Shown here: positions 12,082 to 23,854 of the stretch, in pieces
How positions within the stretch are numbered: position 1 is the first letter of the stretch
Layout: each line of letters opens with the position of its first letter
NCBI GenBank assembly: GCA_014529385.2
Contig: CM043960.1
Location: 38,229,281 to 38,293,280 of the forward strand
Length of the DNA stretch: 64,000 nucleotides
DNA from: Adiantum capillus-veneris
Taxonomy: Eukaryota > Streptophyta > Polypodiopsida > Polypodiales > Pteridaceae
Direction of reading: 5' to 3'
Translations under genes and position numbers: made by a program
Notes under the pieces: generated by a model
Databases searched by the model: none
Seen by the model: the letters and a program-made list of their open reading frames with translations, nothing else
Told to the model about the DNA's origin: nothing

Positions 12082-13148
12082 TGTTGACAGGTCAACCTTT
12101 CAACAACGCTTCCACCAAGATTCCATGAAGATTCCTCAAATATTCTCTAAAGATTTTAAATAAAGATGCCGATGAAGTGATGAGGACGAAGATGGATGCT
12201 ATAATGTGAAGATAGGAGCTCATGGACATCATCGAATATCTCGTTATTATTATTTTGAGCCGTTACGGTCACTTTTGTAATGATTACGGGAACTTCATAT
12301 TTTAAGTCGGCAATTGTATTTTGGCCAAAGATGCTTGTTGGATGAGCAAAGCCAGCTCACAGTGTTGTAATTAAGCTCTATAGAAGCCTAGGGACAAGTC
12401 AGGTCATTTTGGTCGGACATTAGGTTTTCTAAGGTTTAGTATATAAACCAAAACCTAAAGCTTTGTAAAGAGACTTCTAATAATCTGATCTTCTGTGTCG
12501 TTGGGAGACTGCGAGAGAGTGAGAGAGAGTGTGTGTGTGTGCTACATGAGCTACGGTGGTCACAATCGCAAATGAAGAGCAACAGTGTGTTGCCCACGAG
12601 GAGAGCTACGTGTTGATGCTTACATCACGCGCGTTCGTCTGTGTTTTGGCAGATTCACCCGCGAGCTACTTTTGGAGTTTCGGTGAGTAACTGTTGTCTA
12701 TTTTGGCATTTCAGCATATCCACGTGATCAGAGCGAGTAGAGCTACACATTAGGCACTTTAGTTTTTGAAAATGTCGACCTGCAAAAACCGGCTAGACAT
12801 CCTACGCGTTTTCTGCACGGAGGGTATTGGGTAGGTTCTTTTGGTCACGGACCTTAGGGAGAGTGGCCTATTGGTGTTGATAGGATATCCCTCAAGTTTG
12901 GTAACGATTTGAGAACGTCTAATGGGCTTTTGGCTTGCGGTAGCATCATAGGAGACTCTCACATTCACAGAACCGATGGCATGTAGATTTGATATCTCTG
13001 TAGGAAGTACTCATTAGTCGATCGAGTAGAGGTTGACACCCTTTGCTTACTTCCATGCGCCTGCGGGTCGAGCTCCGTCCTTAGTTGACATTATATGTTA
13101 GGTGAGTTCTCGCTATGCTGACGTCCGTCGCGGCGTATCCGTCCAACA
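12082..13148 (+). repeat. 3' LTR of element A
   Basis: 1,067 bp matching 2104-3168 with scattered substitutions and a small GA-repeat length difference. TATATAAA is at 12440-12447 and the half-palindrome GACATCCTACGCGT at 12796-12809. The target duplication CTTGC follows at 13149-13153. Confidence 0.93.
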
Positions 13149-14642
13149 CTTGCTCATGTCAATTCTTGATTGATTAATGTGGTTCAGTGTGTGCTAATTA
13201 TTTGCTAAAATTAGGTGTGTAAATCAATTGACCTACACTTTGTACCTAATTTGATACACTCTGAATGAAATTGATGGTCAAATTTTGACTAATGAACTTT
13301 GTGTGTGTTAAGACGATGCTTAATTCTCATCAAGAATTCACATGTGTGCATAGAAATCATTGTGTGTGTAATGCACCAAAGAGGACAAAAACTGCCACAA
13401 AATTCAAGTGTGTGTGCACCTAATCTTGAGTGTGTGCATGCATAGAAATTGATGGAATTGATGATATGTGAGTATGCAATCATGTGATTGATGTGTATGT
13501 TAGGCTAATTTAATCATTGGATAAGCTTAATTGCCAAAAACTTGTGTAAAATTTGAGTGTGTGCCCATCCAAAACCACTTGATTTTCAATGATTGATGGT
13601 CAATTGGGGCACCTAAATGATTTTTTATTGTGAAATGTGCATGAAAAGTGTGTGCAATCATTAGGTGTAAGCCTAAATGCATTGCCAATTGAGTCAAATT
13701 TGAACTTTTGTGCTTAATTTTTTAGTGTGTGCATTGCTTGATTGGGTCAAAATAGTGTTAATTTTTTTAGAAATTGAGCATGCATGCATTCAATTATGCT
13801 TGATCGAGCTTGCAATTTGAGCATTGCAATGAAAAATTGATGGATTATGTGCATAAATTTTTGGCCTAAATTTGGGTGTGTGTGCCAATCAATGGCATGT
13901 GCAATCCAATGGGTGAATAAATAATTGGTATTTTTTACCAATTATGATGACTAATTTGGCCAAATAGTTGATGTGTGTGTCACAAAAGTGGCTTGACGAC
14001 TGAGATAGATCACACAATTGATACTCAATTTTGTAGATTTTTAGTGCATTGCCATGCTAATGATGTATCAATTTGATGAACATGGAAAAAATGGTTGAAT
14101 GAGTACCTCTTATAGCTCCCTCCTGGCATAAATCGATGCAAGGTTTTTTTATTCAATATCTGTTGCCACACTTGTAATTACCTCATAGGGTGATTCTAAT
14201 TGGGTCCTTGTTACCGAGTATTACTTACATTGCTATCTTGGTTAGCATGGTTTAGTGTGAACCAATTTTTGAACATGGGCTCAGTGGGAGCAATCTTTTA
14301 AATTTTTTTAAAACCCATAAAGGAAATTAAAAGCTAGGTTTCCTTCCCTTCTCGCATAAAGCGATTACACTCTGGTTAATAAACTCTGTCACGATGGGAC
14401 TCTTCCCCTTTCACTCATGGTGCTTCACGATCTCGCTTGATTGTGGGTGGCTTGGCACAAATTTTTTGCCTCCATCTCTCGATATGATTCTTAGCAGTAA
14501 AACCTCCTTCAGGTTTGAGGCTAGGCTGTTCGGCACATCTAAACTAAGGTCGTTTTGATGATTTCCCCTACCCCACTTGATATAAAATGAGGTAGAGAGC
14601 TCTTGGGATTGCACATTGGGAAGTTGCTTCTAGCACCCATGC

Positions 14643-14644
<2 letters not shown>

Positions 14645-14721
<77 letters not shown>
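14645..14721. repeat. (AC)n microsatellite
   Basis: About 76 bp of uninterrupted AC dinucleotide. Confidence 0.98.
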
Positions 14722-14725
<4 letters not shown>

Positions 14726-14908
14726 CATGCATTAATTTAAGGGAGGCTATTGATGCACACATAAGCACACACTCTATGTGAAATACACCTCCACAAGCAC
14801 ACTCATGCTCATGCTCATACAACCTCCTCATTTAAGCTACTCACACATAACCTCAAGCACCCGTGGAAATACCTTGTATGCACGCTCATTATTGTGACTA
14901 TCCTACAC

Positions 14909-14978
<70 letters not shown>
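14909..14978. repeat. Compound (CT)n(CA)n microsatellite
   Basis: CT repeats with one CG interruption at 14917 turn directly into CA repeats, ending in a few CTCA units. Confidence 0.97.
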
Positions 14979-14981
<3 letters not shown>

Positions 14982-15853
14982 TCACTCAAGCGTCTTACGA
15001 TCATCCCTCTTGGTGAACCATGGTAGATTACATTGCCACAATTTGATGGTTGAACAACCTCTTCGGACCAATATGTCTACCACTCTTGGTCATGATGGGA
15101 ACCTCCATTGGTCTTTTTCAACAATAGGTTGGAATTTTTTTTGCTCATCTATGCTTTCATTAGCTCAATATTGTGACTTCACAGCCTTTATTTTGAATTC
15201 ACAAACCATTAAAAATGATTTCAACACTAACTTTGAGCATACAAACATATCAATAGCTCTTTTTCCTCTATATTGAAGGATTTTGTCACTGTAAGCACTT
15301 ATTTACATAAAGATATTAAGGGAAAAATTATGCATAAGTGAGCACTTATTTGTTTTCTTGATAGCCTTACAGAAAATCCTTGCTTCAAGAAAACAATACA
15401 CTCTTGCACCCACAAATACAAGGTAACTGTCCTACGGTGTATCTTTTGCAGGTTCTACAGGTGTGACAAGGATAACAATTGGGCTCTAGTGTCGACACCT
15501 GCAATACCCATGAATACAATTGGTTCTAACCATGTGTTTTTGGATGGATGTAGGTAACAATTGGACCCTTCTCTTGATAGGAGTGACAAAGGCTTCATCA
15601 AAAGGACAAGAAATTAAAGATCATTTTTATTTTGTGCCCGGAAACTAGAGGCTCCATAGATGTTGTAAATCTCGTCTTTTCCCTGGAATAGTGGGAATAT
15701 GTACAACTTAGATTGTGTGATATAAGATCTTCCATTAAAGACTTGTATAAACTCAATATATAAAGATGTACATGTTAATACTTATAAATTTTATTTTTAT
15801 TTATTATGTTATATAGTGCAATTCTACTTGTATGGCATTTTATATAGAGATTA

Positions 15854-15904
<51 letters not shown>
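15854..15904. repeat. (CA)n microsatellite
   Basis: About 50 bp of CA dinucleotide. Confidence 0.98.
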
Positions 15905-15905
<1 letters not shown>

Positions 15906-16389
15906 GTTTAGGTGAAGCTATCAACGTGAAAATTCTATTTGCTGAGCACGGAGAAACATTTCTTGCAGCATCAACCAACAAATTAGGAACAAGCTAGGTT
16001 CCTCTTGGTAAGCTTCTGCTTATTTTCTTGTAGCCACTTCTAACTACACCATAGAATTCAATCTAGTTAAGTGATTCATAGCATCTAAATCAATCAAATT
16101 CTATTTTCTTGCGGAGATCAGAGCTACTTTTGTGGCCTCCTTCTTCTTCGTAGTCGGAATATGCATAACCATTTTTCTTTCTCTCGCTTTGTGGCTGAAT
16201 AGAAGAAATGGTGGAGTTTGCATTAGTTGAAGGGGATAATACGGAGCAATTTCTTTGCCAATATGCATTTTTCCTCTCTTTTTGAGTGTTCTTGTCTGGA
16301 AAAGTCTTAGTGATATGCATTCTTTTTAGTTTGCCAAAGGTTCGTGCATTCCATCGCTTGAAGCAAGACATGATAATCAGGGAATATGA

Positions 16390-17110
16390 GTCTCACTGCA
16401 AGAGAGAACAAAGAGACTGAAACGAAAAGTAGACGAAGGTAACATTGCTGAAGGAGAACTGGATGAAGTAGCCAAAGAAACAACGGATGAAGGAGAACCA
16501 CAGGACTGTCCGAAATTCAACGATGAGGTAAAAAGAGCAAAGTTAGCCAAAGACATGTCACAATATATTCTTTGTAAAACAAATGCAATGGACATGAGCG
16601 CTAAGAAAAACATTTTCAAACGGATGATTTAGCATCCTTCACTGAAAGATCTTCACAGCGATAAGGCACCAACACTAGGTTTTGCAGACACACTCATAGC
16701 AATTATCCGGAACATGCTCAAGACTTGAAGAGGCCACAAAATGAAGATGAAACGTTCCTCAAGAGGTCTACCATGCTGATGCTTGTGAGCTCAAAAGACC
16801 GAGAGGATGCACGAGGGATTAATGTTAATGCTGCCTCCAAGCTCCTTTACGTTCATAGAAGGAACTTTTATGGAGCCAGATACCAGCTACTCCAGCAAAC
16901 TGAGAATAGTGCATTGTCATTTTCCACATGCCACGAAGTCTTCCAAGAATTCGCATACTTGAAGAGGTCAAGGAGTTGGTAGAGAACTTTTGGACTCTTG
17001 AGACTCGTGTGTCCCCCAACAAGAAGGACATATGTCAAAAGAGAATAGGTTGAAAGCAGTTTATCACACATCCCATCCATCTCTTGGAAGTATCACACGT
17101 ATGAATGAAA
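16390..17110 (+). pseudogene. Unidentified protein fragment, frameshifted
   Basis: Coding-like sequence in three frames joined by small indels. Frame 1 runs 16390-16727 with one TAG at 16630 (acidic/lysine-rich, then PSLKDLHSDKAPTLGFADTL). Next is 16725-16982, with ASKLLYVHRRNFYGARYQLL, reminiscent of a helix-turn-helix. A third segment from about 16950 carries FWTLETRVSPNKKDICQKRI and then HPIHLLEVSH. The T-R-V-S-P-N-K-K-D motif resembles one I associate with unclassified multicopy, transposase-like proteins, but I cannot name the family. No start codon or splice sites were established, so it is probably a dead transposable-element protein. Confidence 0.4.
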
Positions 17111-17157
17111 GTGCATGCCATGTAGTAGCTATGTATATTTGTTATATAACATTGCCA

Positions 17158-17443
17158 GTTAGTAGCTATTAATTATTGAGAATTGCCTAATTGTTTATAT
17201 ATGTGAATAGTTTATTGCTATCGGCTAGTTAATAGCTGTAAATAGTTTCTAACTGTATCTATCTGTAATTATGACATGATTGTTGGTAGGCTATTTGATA
17301 GATATTGATAAAAGATAGGCACTAATTAGTAGCTATCAATTATTGATCATTGCCTAGCTATTTATAGTTGTAATTAGTTTACTGCTATTGGCCACTTAAT
17401 AGCTGTAAATAGTTACTATCTGTATCTATTTATTAATAGTTAA
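17158..17443. repeat. Two-unit diverged tandem repeat, 167-bp period
   Basis: AGTAGCTATT at 17161 and AGTAGCTATC at 17328 begin two similar AT-rich units (both contain TAATAGCTGTAAATAGTT). TAGCTAT words continue after element B (27747-27860), so element B inserted into this repeat. Confidence 0.75.
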
Positions 17444-17542
17444 TAAGTAATGATTTCTATTTTATTGCTAGTGATTGCTATGTACAACTATTGATGGTTA
17501 TGATTGATATTTGACAACTGTGAATAGCTGTCATATAGTTAT

Positions 17543-19128
17543 TTTCATAATAATCAATATCTAATTCTCCTAAATAATTTTCTCATGTTAAACTGATCAT
17601 TTAATATGGGGAAGTACCAGGGGAGAAAAAGCTAGAATATTTGTTAAGCTAGCAGACGGGCCACAATAGGGATCCAAAGGAGGGAAAATAGGGATCCAAA
17701 GGGGGGGCCATCTGCAAAAGAGCCATGTGCAACAATGGGCTAAAAAGACCCTAAGGTTCAACCCATTAAGACTTCCAAAATGCTAAGGTTCCAAAATTCA
17801 AAGGTTGTGTCCAAAGGTCAACCTTAAGGGAATTGGATGCTTTGTGTGTGTACAAAAAAGTCTTTGCAATCCCTACTTGGGAGGGGGCGAGCCTTTCTTG
17901 TAGGGGATGACAGAGAAAGCCACACACACACACAAGCTCCCTTTACACAAAGGGAATGAGGGACACATGTCAACTCCCTAGGCCAAATGCCCACAAGGTG
18001 TACCCAATTCCTATTGGATGGCCTTGGAGGTGGACCAATGAGAATTAGGCTAGAGTAAATCTAGTTTAATTAATTTAAAAACACTTAATAAAAGAACCAA
18101 TGAGAATTAAGTCCTCTAGAAGACTATTGGACAGTCTCCCAAGGGGTCCAATGAGCATTCAACAGCCCAATGGCTTGCCTGATTCCTATTGGCCAGGAGG
18201 CAAAGGGGTCCAATGAGAGTTTAGTTGAATTATTAAATTACCTAAAGCTCTCACAAAAGGGGAAAGGGGGACACATGTCAGAAGGCTATCACTTATGCTG
18301 CTTAATAGTCATTGGCTAGCTCTAGGGAGGTCCAATGGGAGGACAGCAAGAGCAAATAGCAAGGGGGCTCGCCCAAGAGAGAGAGGGGGCTGATTTTTGC
18401 AAGGCATTATCACACACACACTCACACAATCTCATGTGTGAAGTAAAGAAGACTCTCTCTCCTTCTCAAGATTTAATGGAAAGCTTACCACCTACTCCAA
18501 GCTTGTGAGAAGGGAGGCCTACACCAACAACTCTTGGCTTTGTGATGCAAATCCAACCAAGAGGCAAGCTTCAATGCATGCTCATCTCCTCTACCATGCT
18601 AATTACTAAGCTAAGCTATGATAATATGAGTAATTATGTGAGGATATGTACATCTTTCTCGTAAGATACTCCTTCTTCCTATCAATCTACTGTCATACCC
18701 TGCTAGCTCTCACCATCTTCGAAGGTGTGTGAGGTCTTGGGTGTGACACCGGGGATAATTGATGTTGTGTTTGCTAAGTGTTTTTCTTAGTGCATGAAGC
18801 TTTCATCTTCATTGCACTAGCTAGTCTTGAAGGAACACAAAGAATTGTATTGTATAATGTCTCTCTTGATGGGAGAAACCATAATACAAAGCCTTTTGGA
18901 GGGGGGACCGGCTCCATGCAAATCCGGTCCTCAACTATTGTCAATAGCTTAATTTCTCTCTCTTTTGAAAGTATTGTTCATGCTATTTAACTAGGTGTTA
19001 TGCTTTTTGTTGCTCTCTCCACCCAAGCACTCTTGTAATTCTCATTAGGAATCTATTCTAATGAAATGCCCACTAAAGTTCATGCTAATTTCCGCTACAC
19101 ACAAGTTTTTAGGCCATTAAATGTTACA
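17543..19128 (+). repeat. 5' LTR of element B
   Basis: 1,586 bp, ending GTTACA. The first bases are TTTCATAA where the 3' LTR has TGTCATAA, a point change in the TG end. It contains several ATTGG/CCAAT pairs (separate entry). A 70-codon open stretch at 18778-18990 is repeated in the 3' LTR only because LTRs are duplicates. Confidence 0.92.
18013..18336 (+). promoter_or_regulatory. Four inverted ATTGG/CCAAT pairs in the element B LTR
   Basis: ATTGG starts at 18013, 18126, 18188 and 18311. In the first three cases a CCAAT starts exactly 22 bp later (18035, 18148, 18210), and in the fourth 21 bp later (18332). CCAAT is usually followed by GAG. CCAAT is the NF-Y box, so this may be the enhancer of the element; the 3' LTR keeps the arrangement (for example 26633/26655). 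Confidence 0.6.
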
Positions 19129-19129
19129 T

Positions 19130-19141
19130 TGGTATCAGAGC
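19130..19141 (+). promoter_or_regulatory. Primer-binding site of element B (initiator tRNA-Met)
   Basis: TGGTATCAGAGC starts two bases after the LTR and is the standard plant tRNA-iMet complement. A 400-bp untranslated leader follows, up to the gag start at 19547. Confidence 0.9.
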
Positions 19142-19546
19142 ACAAGGTTTCTCTTTTCTTGCTCAAGAAGGGAGGTCCTCAAGCTTAGCTATAAATGGTT
19201 GGTATTATTAATTGCATGTGAGTAAGTAGAATAGGGATTTTTCAGCCTTGCAGTGCACCTGCCTTCGTGCAGTTAACGGGGCATCACCGTCGAGAGCTAT
19301 GGTCTTAATAGTGGAGTCCTATGGGGCTTGCCTACGGCTTAACCACTATTGAGCTATTAGAAGCTTGACACGAGCCGCTGCTGTTTTGGTGTTGAAAGAC
19401 CCTATCTTCTATTTCTTGCAATTAATGGTATTTGAGCCACGTGTACAGTAGCTTGAGTGCTTTTTCTAAAGGGGTAAAGAGGAGTAGCAACTAGGGCTTG
19501 AAGTGCCAAAGTACACCTAAAATGTTTACACCTAAAAGTTGTTAGA

Positions 19547-21091
19547 ATGGCTGACAATAGTAAAGAGAGTGAAATTAATGTTGATAACTTTGATTTTGCT
19601 AACGAGCAAGCTACTAATGATGCTCTGATGCTTGTTAAATATCTTGTTTCTAGGCTTCAACAAGCCATGGGCAATCCATCTCTCCAAAGTGAAGTGCAAC
19701 GGTAGCTCCGTGCTCATGAGATTCTCCAAGCCCACCACCATGACGAGAGAACACCTAGGAAGCCTCCTTGTGAGACTCCCAAAAGAGGTCTCTCTCCGAT
19801 TTGGGAAGAAGAAGAGAATCCATACGAAGGGCTCAAGAATTTACTTCTTGATGATGCATCTCCTTCCCAAAGGAGAACTCAAGAGCCTCCACCGAAGGAA
19901 CAAGAAAGAAGTGAGTCTCCCGCCACCTCGACGGAGATGGCTCCACAAAGACGGTGGGCTAAACGCTCTCCATCACCACCAAAGCGGAGAAGACCATCAC
20001 ACTCTTCTCAACACCATAATTCAAAGAGGGATGATAAAAAGCAAGAGAAGAAAAAGGCGAGAAAGAGGACACCCTCTTCTCCATCTTCTTCATCCTCTAC
20101 CTCTTATGATGGTGAAGATGCCGAAGATCAAGACAAGAAAAAGGTGAGAAAGAGGTTACCCTCTTCTCCACCTTCTTCAAATTCTTCACCTTCTGAAGAA
20201 AGTGATGGTGCAACCTTTGAACCATCAAAAAGAAGAGGCCATAGGAAATTCTATGCCGCATGGAAGAGGTCATCTAAGCTGAAGAAATTCAAAGAGGGAG
20301 GGAAGAGCATCTCTTTCCTTACCTATGATGGTACCTTTGGTGCTACGGACAAAGTCTTGGCCTTTATCCAAGAGTTTGATGCGGCGTTTGGAGATGAGGG
20401 CTTCACAGAGTCCTCTAAGCTATGCCATGTAGCTATGCACTTTCAAAAGTCCACCAGGCAATGGTGGTCTAGCCTACGAGCCAACGGTGAAGCTCCACGA
20501 ACATGGAAAGCTTTAAGAGTTTCCATTATGAAGCAGTTTTTGGCCACCGATGCGAAAGACAAAGTACTCACCAAATGGCGAAGCTTAAAGCTCTCTCCCA
20601 ATGAATCCATCCACAAATATGTAGACAAGTTTTGACTCAAAGCCACTGTCTTCAAAAAGTTGGATTTTGGAGAGCAAAAGCAACAATTTTGTGCGGGCTT
20701 AACCGAAGAAATGGCGGAGTATGTCAACTCCCAAAGGCCACGTACCATATCGGCAGTAATACACCATACTATGGTGGCCTCTCGAATCAATTTCCAAACG
20801 AGGGCTAAAAGAAATAATAAGCCCACAGAAAACAAGGGTTCCAACGAGCCTAAGGGGAAGGACAATGTCCAAAAGTCTCCTAAGGGAAACTCCAACAAAG
20901 CTAAAGAGAAGGGAGTTTACAAAGGTAAAAACAAACTCTCTCCTGAAGAGCTTGAGTGTTATCGCAAGGATAATCGGTGTTTCAAGTGCGGCGAACAAGG
21001 GCATGCGTACCGCGCTTGTCCCCAAAAGAACAACTGCCAAGATCCTCCTAGAGCTTCCTTGGTTGAAATCCAAGAGGAGGAGACTCACTAA
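19547..21091 (+). pseudogene. Gag of element B
   Basis: The frame from ATG 19547 runs through two in-frame stops (TAG 19703, TGA 20633). It encodes a basic/serine-rich N-terminal region (RRWAKRSPSPPKRRR near 19950), then a retrotransposon Gag core (QWWSSLRANGEAPRTWKALR near 20460). A standard CCHC knuckle CFKCGEQGHAYRAC is near 20980. The knuckle is intact: C-x2-C-x4-H-x4-C. The TGA falls where a tryptophan is usual in this family. Confidence 0.8.
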
Positions 21092-21099
21092 ACTCACCA

Positions 21100-22392
21100 C
21101 AAATGATCTCCTCTATGCCATGCTTGGGGAAAGGTAAGAGAACATGATGCTTTTATTCTCTTTGACCCTGGTTTTACTCACAATTTTATATCTATAGAGT
21201 TGGCCACCAAGCTAGGCATACAAGCTTACGAGATGGGAGATGTCCTACCCGAAGACAGTGCTTTCAAGGAGCAAGAAGCTTCAGTCACTCCCTTAATCGG
21301 GAAATTGAGGCTTCATGTTCAAAGCTATGTGGACAAAGAGGACTTCTTTATCTCTCCTCTCAAGCATGAGGATGTAATCCTAGGGGCACCATGGTTTGAC
21401 CGCCTGACTGGCAATGTTAAATTTCCTGAAAGGAGAATCTCCTTTAAGTTTAGGGAAAAAGACATGTATATGGATGCTAAGGAAATGGGTCACACTATCC
21501 CCATTGTACATACACCAGCTTTCAACAAGTCAATAAAGAGCTCTATTTCTGTGTACATGATTTTTGTTAAAGATTCTCAAAATGAACCTAATGCTTTAGC
21601 AAAAGAAAATAAAAGCAACCAAAAGGAATTAGAGTTATCCAATTTTCTCAAGGGGTTTCAAGATGTTTTTATTGATGAAATCCCTTGTGAGCTACCTCCT
21701 AAACGAGGTAATGATGACCATGCAATTGAACTTCTTCTAGGAAGTTCACCGCCTAACAAACCTCCTTATAGAGTTTCTCAAGCTCAACAAGAGGAGATTA
21801 TGCGGCAAGTGCATGAGTTAGTTGAGAAGGGCATGGTTAGGCCTAGCTCATCTCCATTTTGCTCACTTGTGCTATTAGTGCAAAGAAAGACGGCACATAT
21901 CGCATGTGTGTCGACTATAGAGCACTAAATAGGATCACTATCAAGAATAGGTTTCCCGTTCCACGGGTAGAAGACCTATTTGATAAGCTACAAGGATCGA
22001 CCTACTTCAGTAGGATTGACCTGAAAAGTGGCTATCATCAAATAAGGATAGTTGATCAAGACATTGTAAAGACCGCATTTCGCACCACATTTGGTATTTA
22101 CGAATACATTGTCATGCCTTTTGGCTTGACGAATGCACCAGTCACATTCAACGGCTTGATAGAGAAGTTGTTCAGGCCTCATCGAACCTTCACTGGAGTG
22201 TTCTTTGATGATATTATCATCTACTCTAATTCATTAGACGAACACAAGCAACACCTCCAAGTAATATTTCAAGTTTTAAGAGAGAATAAACTTTATGTTA
22301 ATCGAAAGAAAAGTGAATTTTTCTTGCAAGAGATTCAGTATTTAGGTCACATTATCTCTCAAGATGGCATCCAAATGGTCCATCAAAGTTAG
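21100..22392 (+). pseudogene. Protease and reverse transcriptase of element B
   Basis: Protease: FDPGFTHNFIS at about 21163 has D-P-G instead of D-[ST]-G, so the active site is damaged. VILGAPWF near 21375 is the usual C-terminal motif. RT begins with PCELPPKRG near 21690. A frameshift near 21880-21930 moves it to another frame (KKDGTYRMCVDYRALN). The catalytic FFDDI at about 22203 and FGLTNAP near 22120 are intact. Confidence 0.85.
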
Positions 22393-22973
22393 AGGTAATA
22401 AAAGGATGGCCTAAACCAAGGAATCTTCATGAACTAACAAGCTTTATAGGTATGTGTGCATACTATAGACGCTTCATAGAAAAGTTCTCACAAATTGCGG
22501 GACCATTACTTGACCTAACAAAGAAAAGCGTTAAGTATACATGGTCTGCTAAGGAGAACAATGCTTTCGAAAAGCTTATCTCTCAACCTGTGCTTACACT
22601 ACCGGATCTCTCAAAACCATTTGAGGTCTAATGTGATGCGTGTGGTGATTGCCTTGGAGTTGTTTTACTCCAAGAAGGGCATGCCATACGCTATGAGAGT
22701 CGAAGGCTCGACCCTATTGAGAAAGCTCTAGGCATATATGAAAAGGAACTCCTTGCAGTTCTACATGCCTTAGACTCATGGAAGCACTATTTATTGGGGA
22801 CTCCTTTCATTCTACGAACAGATCACCAAAGTCTTAAGTACTTCATGACGCAGACCAAGCTCTCCGACAAACAAATAAGGTGGGACAATTTCCTTTCGCA
22901 ATTTCATTTTCATATTGCTCACATTACTGGAAAGCATAATCAAGTAGCTAATGCACTCTGAAGACGACCGAGA
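22393..22973 (+). pseudogene. RT connection and RNase H of element B
   Basis: The sequence continues YYRRFIEKFSQIAGPLL and then the RNase H core: CDACGDCLGVVLLQ at 22633 and YEKELLAVLHAL near 22740. TDHQSLKYFM is at about 22820. An in-frame TAG precedes CDACG and a TGA ends the stretch at about 22960. Confidence 0.75.
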
Positions 22974-23854
22974 GTGAATGCGGTTTCCATAGCCACTCAC
23001 AATGATCTATCTTCAATGATAGATGAGTACGCTATTGATCCCGATTTTAGAGATGTGATTTCAGTCCTTGCATTAGGGAAGAAAGAAGAACCATTTACTT
23101 TACAAGATGGTTATCTTCTCTATGGCAATAGACTATGTGTTACTAACTCACTACGCGAGAAAGTAATGTATGAATCTCATGTTACGCCTCATGCGGGGCA
23201 TAAGTCTACCTTAAAGGGAATTGAAACATATTTCTATTGGCTTACCATGAAAGTGAACATACAAGAGTATGTTTCTAAATCTGTGGTATGCCAAAAGACA
23301 AAATTTGATAGAGGGAAGCAACTTGGATTGCTTCAACCCTTGCCAATCCCTAATTCACCATGGGAGAGCATATCCATGGATTTTATCTTTGGATTGCCTA
23401 AATCTATCCATGGGAATACGGGAATATGGACGATAGTAGACAGGTTCAGTAAACAAGCTCATTTTATACCTGTCAAAAAGACTATCAAAGCCCATCAAAT
23501 GGCAACCCTCTTCATTTCACAAATTTTCAAGTACCATGGCTTGCCAATGTCCATAGTGTTGGATAGAGATCCTAGAATGACCAGTAATTTCTGGAAAGGT
23601 CTCTTTGAGAATTTAGGGACAAGGCTAAACTTCTCATCGGCCTATCATCCACAAACGGATGGCCAAAGTGAAATAGCTAACCTAACCATTCTCCATCTAC
23701 TAAAAGCCTATGTAACGGAAGTAGATCAAAGATCCCAATGGGAGAAGTACTTACCCTTAGTGGAGTATGCCTACAATAACACTGTACATACTTCCATGGG
23801 AAAAGCACCTTTTGAGGTAATTGAGCGGAGATCAAAAAGTCCCTTGCTACTTAA
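22974..23854 (+). pseudogene. Integrase of element B, N-terminal and catalytic part
   Basis: Zinc-binding region HVTPHAGH near 23180 has lost one cysteine: the usual C-x2-C reads S-V-V-C. The catalytic core shows SMDFIFGLP, VDRFSKQAHF, DRDPRMTS (second Asp) and YHPQTDGQSE (Glu). Coding stops at 23854, where the nested transposon starts, and resumes at 25175. Confidence 0.85.

Larger units (their letters stand above)
2104..13148 (+). mobile_element. Element A: non-autonomous 11-kb Ty3-lineage LTR retrotransposon
   Basis: Two long direct repeats beginning TGTTGACA and ending AACA bound this element. The 5-bp target duplication CTTGC is exact (2099-2103 and 13149-13153). A primer site follows the 5' LTR and a polypurine tract precedes the 3' LTR, so it inserted by reverse transcription. 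The interior has a 3.5-kb leader full of palindromes and then one long frame with Gag-like, protease-like and W-repeat segments. No reverse transcriptase, RNase H or integrase motif is present in any frame I read. It must therefore have moved using proteins from a relative such as element D. The LTRs differ by scattered substitutions, so it is not very recent. Confidence 0.92.
13149..16389. other. Intergenic sequence with microsatellites, no gene supported
   Basis: Continues the old sequence split by element A. From 13290 to 13990 the word GTGTGTGC, often followed by AAT or CAT, recurs roughly every 60-150 bp. Three long simple repeats follow. I see no coding region I can defend. Confidence 0.6.

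Noticed and set aside
14643..14831. ORFs made of repeated C-V or H-T residues at CA/GT runs (also 14863, 15775, 62608)
   Set aside because: They are translations of simple dinucleotide repeats.
16090..16619. Minus-strand ORFs in this stretch as a gene
   Set aside because: The plus strand of 16390-17110 reads better as a decayed protein, and the minus-strand products are low-complexity.
18778..18990. 70-codon ORF in the element B LTR, repeated at 27397-27609
   Set aside because: It is present twice only because LTRs are duplicates, and it resembles no known protein.
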